A stretch of 6,860 nucleotides of DNA from an uncultured Collinsella sp. (GTDB taxonomy: Bacteria > Actinomycetota > Coriobacteriia > Coriobacteriales > Coriobacteriaceae): the NCBI GenBank assembly GCA_900554135.1, contig USFU01000091.1:1-6860 (forward strand). Direction: 5' to 3'. This document shows, one piece after another, positions 1 through 5,708 of this stretch. The position numbers were made by a program, and so were the translations under genes. Numbering within the stretch: position 1 is the stretch's first letter; each line of letters begins with the position of its first letter. The notes beneath the pieces are model-generated. The model made no database searches and was not told the DNA's origin. It worked only from the letters and a program-made list of their open reading frames with translations.

Positions 1-971
1 TAGGTTTCCATGAGCACGTCGGCCTGGGTCTCGCCGGCAAACATGGTGTAGGGCAGGACCGTGCCGCAGATGGCGAGCGCCAGACCGGCTAGCATGGCCT
101 TGACGACAGGACGCTCCCCTATGGCATGGGCAAGCGCTTCGCTTGCGTGCTCGGAGACAAAGTACAGCCAGCCGCAAACGGTGCCAACCAACGCCAGCGG
201 AATGAGCCAGGTAAGCTCCAGGTTGCCCACCTCGGCGGACTCGAACCTGGGCATGCCCATGCCGCCGCCCATGAGCTGGCCGAGCAGCAGGTAGGTGCCC
301 AGGCCGCCGGCAATCGCAATGCCGTAGACCACCGTCTTTTGCGCCTTGGGCAGCTTGATGGTGATCTCGCCGGACATGGACTCATCGTCGGCGTCTTCGC
401 CCTGGCCGTCGGCGCTACCGGCAAGCGGTGCCACAAAGCCAAAGACGGGCGCGGTAAAGAGCGCCGTCAACGCGGCCTGGGTACCCAGCAGCGTAAGCTC
501 CCTAAATTCGGCGCCAAAGCGGCGCATGCGGTCGCCGACCCAGCTGCACAGACCCGCGATAACGCCGGTCAGGCCGGCCTCCGGTCCAATACTTCCGCCA
601 AACAGCAGCGGCAGCAATGCCGCGAGCGAAAGCTTGCCCAGGTTGTCGTACGGGTAGCGCCCGTCTTGCTTAACCTTAGCCATCACCTGGTTGAGGTCAT
701 CGGTCTTGGTGCCTGTCATCTTCTCGTACAGACCAATTAACAGACCGCCCAGCAAGCAGACAAAAAACGGGTACGGCAGAAAGCCAAACGGGCCGCTGGC
801 AAGCTCGGGCGAAGCGACGCCCAGCGCGTGCGGAATCTCGGTCCATAGATAGTCGATACCGTGCTCCATCGCAAAAAAGAACAGCCAGACCGCGGCACCT
901 GCGAACGCACCGGTCACGGCAACGCTAACTAAAAACAGCGCGCGGTTTGTGGGTTTGGCAAGGTTATCCAT
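1..971 (-). CDS. ClC-family chloride channel/transporter, YfeO-like (3' end outside window)
   Basis: Integral membrane protein that should carry chloride or another anion across the cytoplasmic membrane. The first 323 residues are visible, read leftwards from an ATG at 971-969. A GGGAGG ribosome site lies 5 nt upstream. Hydrophobic segments lie near residues 11-34, 66-82, 114-142, 160-184, 213-232, 253-272 and 290-311. The family signature is the stretch FGGSIGPEAGL (residues 124-134), the equivalent of the ClC GREGP anion-binding loop. A second ClC-like patch is MFAGET (310-315). If GP is aligned with the canonical loop, the gating glutamate is replaced by Ile128. A charged loop rich in Asp/Glu (about 188-202) separates two helical blocks. 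ClC proteins usually have 400 or more residues, so about a quarter or more of the protein lies off the left edge. The gene sits downstream of a LOG-family gene and a K+ channel on the same strand. The ClC assignment is good; channel versus exchanger, and the ion carried, are not settled. Confidence 0.8.
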   Translation of the reverse strand, partial: MDNLAKPTNRALFLVSVAVTGAFAGAAVWLFFFAMEHGIDYLWTEIPHALGVASPELASGPFGFLPYPFFVCLLGGLLIGLYEKMTGTKTDDLNQVMAKVKQDGRYPYDNLGKLSLAALLPLLFGGSIGPEAGLTGVIAGLCSWVGDRMRRFGAEFRELTLLGTQAALTALFTAPVFGFVAPLAGSADGQGEDADDESMSGEITIKLPKAQKTVVYGIAIAGGLGTYLLLGQLMGGGMGMPRFESAEVGNLELTWLIPLALVGTVCGWLYFVSEHASEALAHAIGERPVVKAMLAGLALAICGTVLPYTMFAGETQADVLMET

Positions 972-1010
972 CGGGTCCTCCCGCGGTCAAAGTCGACATA
1001 GTTATGTTTT

Positions 1011-1016
1011 ATTGTA
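1011..1016 (-). promoter_or_regulatory. Candidate -10 element for the ClC gene
   Basis: On the minus strand this reads TACAAT, a 5/6 match to the TATAAT consensus, in an AT-rich patch inside otherwise GC-rich DNA about 40 nt before the ClC start codon. No convincing -35 box is seen at 16-18 nt spacing. It would allow the ClC gene to be transcribed separately from the upstream LOG gene across the 125-bp gap. This is a weak call based on a single hexamer and its position. Confidence 0.25.
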
Positions 1017-1096
1017 GAGCGAGCGTTGCCCGAACGAGCTAACCGTCTGCGCCGCAAACGGCACCATTGGGAGCCATAGTGGGACAGGCTCAAGAC

Positions 1097-1630
1097 TTAT
1101 CCGTTGATAATCGAGGCAATCTCGCGCAAATCGTCGGCAAAGTAAATGCCTTGCTGGCGCTGCGGGCTCGATAAACCCTTATCGATCATGTGCCCGAGCA
1201 GCGCCTTGAGGTCGTTGTAGTAACCGTCCAGGTTATACAGGATGCACGGAGCACTCAGGTGCCCCAACGACACCGCGGACATGACCTCGGCAATCTCCTC
1301 GAGCGTGCCCGTCCCACCGGGAAAGGCGATGAACGCATCGCCGAGCTCAATCATCTTGGCCTTGCGCTCCGCCATATCGCTCGTCACGATGAGGTCGTCG
1401 ATACCGTCATGTTGAAACTCGGCCTCGATAAAAAAGCTCGGCTCCACACCCGTCACGTGTCCGCCAGCATCGAGCACGCTATCGGCGAGCGCACCCATCA
1501 GGCCCGATTTGGACCCGCCGTATACCAGCGCGTGTCCGTTGGCGCCAATCCAGTTGCCCAGCTCCTGCACCGCGGGCAGAAACGCCGGGTCATTGCCAGT
1601 GTTGGCACCCAGGTACACGGTGATGTTCAT
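1097..1630 (-). CDS. LOG-family protein (TIGR00730-type nucleoside-5'-monophosphate phosphoribohydrolase)
   Basis: Cytoplasmic Rossmann-fold enzyme of 177 residues, the usual size for a short LOG protein. Family members cleave the N-glycosidic bond of (N6-modified) AMP or other nucleoside monophosphates, giving the free base and ribose-5-phosphate; the substrate here cannot be read from sequence. Visible motifs in order: an N-terminal beta strand with VYLGANTG (5-12), the nucleotide-binding loop VYGGSKSGLMG (36-46), MAERKAKM (86-93), which is the conserved M..RK segment, and the diagnostic PGGTGTLEE (104-112) containing the catalytic/phosphate-binding Gly-rich loop and glutamates. The reading frame is open further upstream to 1753, but the ATG at 1630 is chosen because AGGGAG lies 6 nt before it and the conserved fold begins immediately. 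A longer form would overlap the channel gene and add unrelated residues. It begins 34 bp after the K+ channel stop, so the two are probably one transcript. Bacterial LOG proteins are often misannotated as lysine decarboxylases. Confidence 0.9.
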   Translation of the reverse strand: MNITVYLGANTGNDPAFLPAVQELGNWIGANGHALVYGGSKSGLMGALADSVLDAGGHVTGVEPSFFIEAEFQHDGIDDLIVTSDMAERKAKMIELGDAFIAFPGGTGTLEEIAEVMSAVSLGHLSAPCILYNLDGYYNDLKALLGHMIDKGLSSPQRQQGIYFADDLREIASIING

Positions 1631-1636
1631 ATTTGT

Positions 1637-1642
1637 CTCCCT
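1637..1642 (-). promoter_or_regulatory. Ribosome binding site fixing the LOG-gene start
   Basis: The minus strand reads AGGGAG, then six nt (ACAAAT), then ATG. It selects the start at 1630 over the in-frame upstream ATG at 1753, which lies inside the channel gene. Confidence 0.75.
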
Positions 1643-1664
1643 GTTGTGGCGCACGACGTTCGTC

Positions 1665-2090
1665 TTAGCGCTGGCGTCGACGATACTCGCGCACGCGACG
1701 CGAAAGATCGGCAAGCTCGTCGCGATCGAGCTCTTCCAAATGCTCCAGATCATCCATAAAGCGCGCCATGGTGTCCTTTTGACGCATCTTGATGAGCGTA
1801 TTGCAGTAGTTCACCGCCACGCCCGTGAGCATGGCGATGTAGAAGATGCTGATAACGCTCAAGACGACGGTAATGGCGCGGGCAACCGGTGTCTCGGCCG
1901 GAATGTCACCAAAGCCGATGGTCGAGACCGTCTCAAAGCTAAACCACAGGCCATCGCCAAACGTGAGGGTCGTGGGCTCGGACAGCCAGACGGCCGTCGA
2001 GCACAGCAGGAAAAAGACGAGAAACACGCCTGTTATGTGGGCAAATCCTGCCTGATGCAACACATCGGCAAGTGTCCTCAGCTTTTTCAT
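1665..2090 (-). CDS. Two-transmembrane potassium channel (Ion_trans_2 type)
   Basis: Small membrane protein of 141 residues with one K+ channel pore module. TM1 spans roughly residues 17-37. A pore helix (about 46-56) leads into the selectivity filter TIGFGD (57-62), a common prokaryotic variant of TVGYGD. TM2 spans about 70-97. The remaining ~44 residues form a charged, helical cytoplasmic tail, rich in Glu/Asp then Arg, probably a coiled coil that stabilises the tetramer. No RCK/TrkA_N ligand-gating domain, voltage sensor or cyclic-nucleotide domain is present, so it is a minimal KcsA-like channel whose gating signal cannot be predicted. The ATG at 2090 is preferred over a TTG seven codons upstream because AAGGGG lies 5 nt before it and the next residues (MKKLR) form a natural start. 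It is the first gene of the minus-strand group, transcribed away from the divergent kinase gene. Four subunits would be needed for a functional pore. Confidence 0.9.
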   Translation of the reverse strand: MKKLRTLADVLHQAGFAHITGVFLVFFLLCSTAVWLSEPTTLTFGDGLWFSFETVSTIGFGDIPAETPVARAITVVLSVISIFYIAMLTGVAVNYCNTLIKMRQKDTMARFMDDLEHLEELDRDELADLSRRVREYRRRQR

Positions 2091-2095
2091 CGCGA

Positions 2096-2101
2096 CCCCT
2101 T
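2096..2101 (-). promoter_or_regulatory. Ribosome binding site of the K+ channel gene
   Basis: The minus strand reads AAGGGG followed by five nt (TCGCG) and the ATG at 2090. It supports the shorter start over the in-frame TTG at 2111, whose upstream sequence has no comparable purine-rich site. Confidence 0.65.
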
Positions 2102-2158
2102 CCGCGGACAATCATTCACATTTGCTCGATATTGTCCCACGCCTCCCCCGCAAACGGA

Positions 2159-2243
2159 ACTAGTCATTGGGGACGTTCTTAAACGACTAGTCATTCAAGA
2201 ACGTCCCCAATGACTAGTCGTTTAAGAACGTCCCCGATGACTA
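2159..2243. repeat. 85-bp modular repeat: three 27-bp units, one inverted, forming a near-perfect long palindrome
   Basis: ACTAGTC recurs at 2159, 2186 and 2213, and a partial ACTA occurs at 2240, giving an exact 27-nt period. Each interval carries a core reading GGGGACGTTCTT in unit 1 (about 2169-2180) and its complement AAGAACGTCCCC in units 2 (2197-2208) and 3 (2224-2235). Thus unit 1 is inverted relative to units 2 and 3. As a result 2161-2195 pairs with 2209-2243 over 35 nt with one T/C difference, around a 13-nt centre. Alternatively 2161-2180 pairs perfectly with 2197-2216. It lies in the divergent intergenic region between the K+ channel and the hybrid kinase genes. It could be a REP/BIME-like dispersed element, a MITE, or a multi-site operator. 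Dispersed intergenic repeat is favoured, because the transcribed hairpin would be very stable and the units look like mobile REP modules; genome copy number was not seen. Confidence 0.9.
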
Positions 2244-2304
2244 TATCTGTGGGCAAACGGGGCACCTGAGCTGGTATCCTTACGTGATACTGTCTCGATT
2301 CGTT

Positions 2305-2308
2305 AGGA
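2305..2308 (+). promoter_or_regulatory. Ribosome binding site deciding the GTG start of the hybrid kinase
   Basis: AGGA is followed by six nt (TTGCAT) and then GTG at 2315. The in-frame TTG at 2309 directly abuts AGGA, leaving no spacer, so GTG is the better start. The choice changes the protein by only two residues. Confidence 0.55.
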
Positions 2309-2314
2309 TTGCAT

Positions 2315-5119
2315 GTGAGAGCTGCCACTGTCCTTCGTTCAGTTATATGTCGCACCCTGGCCGCCGCGCTTACCGCGCTCGCCGTACTGAGCGCCGTCGC
2401 GCCCGCCCCCGCCTTTGCCACCGACTCCGATCAGCAGGTCAAAACGGTCCGCGTCGGCTGGCTCGTCAACAACGAGGGCTTCCAGGACGGCACCCCCGGT
2501 GAGCGTCTCTCGGGATGGGGCTACGAGTACCTCCAGACCCTGTCGTACTACACGCCCGGCTGGCGGTACGAATACGTCCCCGGCACCTTCACCGAGCTTA
2601 TGGACATGCTCGAAGCAGGCGAGATCGACCTCATGCCCAACATCTCCTACTCCGAGGAACGCGCCCAAAAGCTGCTCTTTTCCTCGAACCCCGAGGGCAC
2701 CGAGCGCTACTACATCTACGCCAAGCCCGATCGCGACGATCTGGCCAAGGGCGACCCCCAAGCGCTCCAAGGCCTTACCATCGGCTACAACCCCGACGTT
2801 ATGCAAACCTTCGTTGGCCAGCAGTGGCTCGCCAACGAAGGCATTACCTGCACCTATAAAGAAATCGACACTGGCGGTGCCCTCTTTGACGCGCTCGCAA
2901 ACGGCGAGGTCGACGCCATCATCATGAACGACACCATTTCGTCGCCCGATGCGTCGCCCATGTTCTACGTTGGTTCGAGCGACTACTATTTTGCCGTCCC
3001 CAAAAGCCGCCCCGACCTGATGGACGACATCAATGCCGCCATGTCGGCAATCGCCCGCGTCAACCCACGCTATATCGACGAAGTCAAATCTAACTACTCG
3101 GCCCAAAACAGCGGCTCATCATCGCTCAACAGCCCCGAACGTTCCTGGCTCAAAGCAAATGACAACACCATCACGCTCGGCTACATTACGGGCAAACTCC
3201 CCTACTGCAACGAAGACGAAAACGACGAAATGGAAGGCTCGCTCGCATCGCTTGCGACGACGCTGCACGATAAATTTGGCATTACGGTCAAAACCGTCGC
3301 CTTTGATAGCTACAAGATGATGTCAAAGGCCCTGTCAAAGGGAAGCATAGACGTTGCGCTGCCGGTATACCGAGATTACTGGTTTGCCGAGCAAACAGGC
3401 GTTGCGCAGTCGGTATCGTTGGGGACCATATCCCTCACCGCCATCCACACCGGCAGCGACCTGAACAAAGACCTTCAGAACATCGCCTGTACCAAATCAT
3501 CGTTTGTCAACAAAAATGCACTTGAAAATCTGTTCCCCACAGCGACCGTGACCGAATACCAATCCGACAATGAAGTGTTCGACGCTCTCAGGAGGGGAAC
3601 GGCGCGCTGCATCCTCACTCCCAGTTCACGTGTAAAAACTATCGGCGACCGTCATGATCTCAAGGACTACGAGACGGTCGAGCTCCCTGACACCTGTGAG
3701 CTCTCGTGCTGGATTTCGCGCGGAAAGCCCGAGCTGCTGGGAATCATCAACAAGGGCATCATCAATGCCGGAGAATCGCTCTCCGCAAGCAATTACTCAT
3801 CCACGTCGTACACGACCCAGAAATCAGACACGCTTCAATTCCTTTTTCGCAACCGCACCGCCATTGCCGCTACCCTCATCGGTATGTTGTCGGTCGGCAT
3901 CGTCCTGCTCATCTGGGCGCTCGTGCGCGCTCGAACCGAGCGCAAAAAAGCCGACGCTGCCAACGCCGCTAAGACGGCATTCCTCACGCGCATGAGCCAC
4001 GACATCCGTACGCCGCTCAACGGTATCCTGGGCCTTATCGAGATCGAGGAATTGAAGGAAGGCGATATCAAGGTCGCCCGCGAGAGCCGTGCCAAGGCGC
4101 GCGTTGCCGCCAATCACCTGCTCTCGCTGATCAACGACATCCTCGAGATGGGCAAAATCGAAGACCGCAAGCTAACACTGGAGCATGCGTCTTTTAACCT
4201 CAAAGAGCTCTGTGACAATACGCTGGTTCTGTGCAAGCTCCGCGCGACCAGTAACGGCATCACCATGCAGGACAATAGTCTGCCGTACGCCACGGGGCCA
4301 TACATGATCGGCAGTCCCACCCATATCCGACAGATCATGATCAACCTGTTAGACAACAGCATTAAGTACAACAAGCACGGCGGCTCCGTCACCTTTAGTT
4401 CAAAGACCAAGCCACTCGATAACGGGCGCGCGCTCTTTTGCTTTAGCGTTTCGGATACCGGCATTGGCATGACTCCCAAGTTTTTAAAGCATATCTATGA
4501 GCCGTTTGCCCAAGAAGGTGACGATGCGCGCAGCAAGTTCCAAGGAACCGGCATGGGCATGCCAATCGTCAAGTCGCTTATTGAACTGATGGGCGGCACC
4601 ATCGAAGTCACCAGTGAGCTCCATGTGGGCACCTCGTTCTACGTGGAGATTCCGCTCGATATCGACGAGAATCCCCAGGCGCGGGCGAATACGGTTGAGA
4701 GTGCGCCCGACTGCTCGCTCGCCGACATGAACGTGCTGCTCGCCGAAGACAACGAATTGAATGCCGAGATTGCCCAGACGCTGCTAGAATCCGAGGGCGT
4801 CGTGGTCACCCGCGCCGCCAACGGCAACGAGGTCGTCGATCTGTACCTGTCGCATCCCGCCGGCAGCTTCGATGCGATCCTGATGGACATTATGATGCCG
4901 GGCATGGACGGCTATGAGGCAACCCGCACGATTCGTCTGAGCGAGAAGGTCGATGCAGCCGATATCCCCATCATCGCGCTCACCGCCAATGCCTTTGCCG
5001 AGGACGCCAAGGCGGCACACGATGCCGGCATGAACGCCCATCTGTCCAAACCGCTCGACTTTAACAAGCTCAAAAACATACTCGCCCGCATCAAGAAAAA
5101 CGGATCCGTTTCGCTATAG
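2315..5119 (+). CDS. Membrane-bound hybrid histidine kinase with tandem Venus-flytrap sensors and a C-terminal receiver (BvgS/EvgS-like)
   Basis: Sensor kinase of 934 residues from a GTG start. Order of domains: signal peptide with a hydrophobic core and an AFA|TD cleavage site near residue 35; first SBP_bac_3-like Venus-flytrap domain (about 44-260); second, more divergent one (about 283-495); one membrane helix (about 515-538); a short ~24-residue linker without PAS or HAMP; HisKA with MSHDIRTPLNG, phospho-acceptor His562; HATPase with N-box Asn677/Asn681, DTGIG (714-718) and GTGMGM (744-749); receiver (about 806-930) with Glu811/Asp812, phospho-acceptor Asp858 in LMDIMMPGMDG, Thr890 and Lys912. 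All catalytic residues are present. Domain 1 keeps the SYSEERA motif (111-117, Arg116), matching the T-P-E-R segment in which an Arg holds the ligand carboxylate in amino-acid-binding proteins. Domain 2 lacks it and carries five cysteines (298, 392, 432, 461, 465). The ligand is presumably a small solute, and phosphate would pass from His562 to Asp858. No HPt, DNA-binding output or separate response regulator is encoded beside it. A flavoprotein gene follows after 40 bp with no terminator between. Confidence 0.93.
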   Translation: MRAATVLRSVICRTLAAALTALAVLSAVAPAPAFATDSDQQVKTVRVGWLVNNEGFQDGTPGERLSGWGYEYLQTLSYYTPGWRYEYVPGTFTELMDMLEAGEIDLMPNISYSEERAQKLLFSSNPEGTERYYIYAKPDRDDLAKGDPQALQGLTIGYNPDVMQTFVGQQWLANEGITCTYKEIDTGGALFDALANGEVDAIIMNDTISSPDASPMFYVGSSDYYFAVPKSRPDLMDDINAAMSAIARVNPRYIDEVKSNYSAQNSGSSSLNSPERSWLKANDNTITLGYITGKLPYCNEDENDEMEGSLASLATTLHDKFGITVKTVAFDSYKMMSKALSKGSIDVALPVYRDYWFAEQTGVAQSVSLGTISLTAIHTGSDLNKDLQNIACTKSSFVNKNALENLFPTATVTEYQSDNEVFDALRRGTARCILTPSSRVKTIGDRHDLKDYETVELPDTCELSCWISRGKPELLGIINKGIINAGESLSASNYSSTSYTTQKSDTLQFLFRNRTAIAATLIGMLSVGIVLLIWALVRARTERKKADAANAAKTAFLTRMSHDIRTPLNGILGLIEIEELKEGDIKVARESRAKARVAANHLLSLINDILEMGKIEDRKLTLEHASFNLKELCDNTLVLCKLRATSNGITMQDNSLPYATGPYMIGSPTHIRQIMINLLDNSIKYNKHGGSVTFSSKTKPLDNGRALFCFSVSDTGIGMTPKFLKHIYEPFAQEGDDARSKFQGTGMGMPIVKSLIELMGGTIEVTSELHVGTSFYVEIPLDIDENPQARANTVESAPDCSLADMNVLLAEDNELNAEIAQTLLESEGVVVTRAANGNEVVDLYLSHPAGSFDAILMDIMMPGMDGYEATRTIRLSEKVDAADIPIIALTANAFAEDAKAAHDAGMNAHLSKPLDFNKLKNILARIKKNGSVSL

Positions 5120-5147
5120 TTTTTGCAGCAACCACGCACGACCAGAA

Positions 5148-5153
5148 AGGAAG
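5148..5153 (+). promoter_or_regulatory. Ribosome binding site of the flavoprotein gene
   Basis: AGGAAG, preceded by AA, is followed by six nt (CCAACG) and the ATG at 5160. It lies in the only 40 bp separating this gene from the kinase, which shows no hairpin. Confidence 0.75.
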
Positions 5154-5159
5154 CCAACG

Positions 5160-5639
5160 ATGTTTAGGCCCTTACGTCGAAAGAAACGCGCCATCACCGA
5201 CGAGGAAGCGCGCAAACTGCTCGCCACCTGCAAGCGCGGCGTCTTTGCCGTCAACGGCGACGATGGCTACCCGTACGCCATTCCCGTCAACTACTTCTTT
5301 GACGCCGAGCACGACAAGATTTATTTCCATGGCGCCAAGGCTGGCCACAAGGTCGACGCACTCAAGCGCGATGACAAGGTCTGCTTTACCGTTTACGGCA
5401 ACGAGTGGTACCAGGACGGTGACTGGGCTCCCTACGTTATGAGCACCGTCGTCTTTGGCCGTTGTCGCCTGGCGAATGACACCCCCGCGTTTATCGAGGA
5501 CAAAGTCCGCCAGCTCGCGCTTAAGTACTACCCTTCCGCCGAGGAAGTCGAAGAGGAAATCGCCAAGGACATTAAGGGCGTCCAACTTTACGAGATTTCG
5601 ATTGAGCATCTCTGCGGTAAGCAGATTCAGGAAAAGTAA
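5160..5639 (+). CDS. Pyridoxamine 5'-phosphate oxidase-fold flavin-binding protein, NimA-like
   Basis: Cytoplasmic protein of 159 residues, the typical length of the NimA-related split-barrel group (Pfam Putative_PNPOx / Pyridox_ox_2). The N terminus is basic (RPLRRKKRAI), then a helix (about 13-24). The beta-barrel core has DGYPYAIPVNYFFD (35-48) and KIYFHGAKAGHKVDAL (53-68), the hallmark segment of this family that holds the flavin or heme cofactor. A Glu-rich helix follows (about 127-137), then a final strand VQLYEISIEHLCGK (141-154). Relatives bind FMN, F420 or heme; NimA members reduce 5-nitroimidazoles to amines. The true substrate of most members is unknown, so this gene should not be called a resistance gene on sequence alone. 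AGGAAG lies 6 nt before the ATG. It starts 40 bp after the hybrid kinase stop with no intervening terminator, so it is likely co-transcribed, and a strong hairpin follows it. Confidence 0.88.
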   Translation: MFRPLRRKKRAITDEEARKLLATCKRGVFAVNGDDGYPYAIPVNYFFDAEHDKIYFHGAKAGHKVDALKRDDKVCFTVYGNEWYQDGDWAPYVMSTVVFGRCRLANDTPAFIEDKVRQLALKYYPSAEEVEEEIAKDIKGVQLYEISIEHLCGKQIQEK

Positions 5640-5666
5640 GCCCCTCAGCAGGCCTCATCAATAGCA

Positions 5667-5706
5667 ATATGGCCCGGTTCCAACCCACCTTGGAACCGGG
5701 CCATAT
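5667..5706. terminator. Bidirectional transcription terminator between convergent genes
   Basis: A perfect 17-bp inverted repeat: the left arm (5667-5683) reads ATATGGCCCGGTTCCAA and the right arm (5690-5706) is its exact complement, around a 6-nt loop CCCACC. It lies 27 bp after the flavoprotein stop and 2 bp from the stop codon of the opposing kinase, so it can serve both transcripts. Neither flank has a proper T tract (GCTTATG on one side, TGCTATTG on the minus-strand side), so it is not a textbook intrinsic terminator. It may act with Rho, as an RNA 3'-end stabiliser, or as a barrier to antisense readthrough. Confidence 0.75.
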
Positions 5707-5708
5707 GC

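Larger units (their letters stand above)
2091..2314. other. Divergent intergenic region between the K+ channel operon and the hybrid kinase
   Basis: This 224-bp region must hold the promoters of both divergent genes. No sigma-70-like pair with a clear -35 was found on either strand. Weak candidates are an extended -10 TGGTATCCT on the plus strand (2272-2280), about 35 nt before the kinase start, and GACAAT on the minus strand (near 2130-2135), about 40 nt before the channel start. The repeat occupies the centre, so each promoter, if these are right, lies outside one of its edges. Open frames crossing the repeat are not credible genes. Confidence 0.4.

Noticed and set aside
126..740. Plus-strand open frame of 204 codons over the left edge region
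   Set aside because: The minus strand here encodes a continuous ClC protein with membrane helices and a family motif. The plus-strand product is Gln/Arg/Ala-rich with no recognisable domain.
1049..1064. Small GC-rich hairpin after the LOG gene as a terminator separating it from the ClC gene
   Set aside because: The stem is only six pairs, including a G-U pair and a TTTG loop, with no T tract downstream. It is too weak to call.
1631..1753. N-terminal extension of the LOG protein from the upstream ATG at 1753
   Set aside because: It would overlap the K+ channel gene by 89 bp, adds residues unrelated to the family, and ignores the good AGGGAG site before the ATG at 1630.
2159..2243. CRISPR-like array, suggested by the regular 27-nt repeat spacing
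   Set aside because: The units are contiguous with no unique spacers between them, one is inverted, and no cas genes are present.
2150..2260. GCAAACGG directly repeated on both sides of the palindrome (2150-2157 and 2253-2260), as a possible target-site duplication
   Set aside because: The 8-mer also occurs at 1054-1061, and near-identical strings occur inside coding sequence (around 174 and 2897). The distances from the palindrome edges are unequal (3 and 9 nt), so it is a common word, not a duplication scar.
2191..2421. Minus-strand open frame of 76 codons crossing the repeat, with the motif VIGDVL repeated
   Set aside because: The peptide repetition is just the 27-nt DNA repeat, a multiple of three, being translated. 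The frame overlaps the kinase start, lacks a ribosome site and resembles no family.
2339..3106. Long minus-strand open frame (255 codons) opposite the kinase sensor region
   Set aside because: It lies entirely antisense to a gene with clear domains, and its Gly/Val/Arg-rich composition is typical of a shadow frame in GC-rich DNA.
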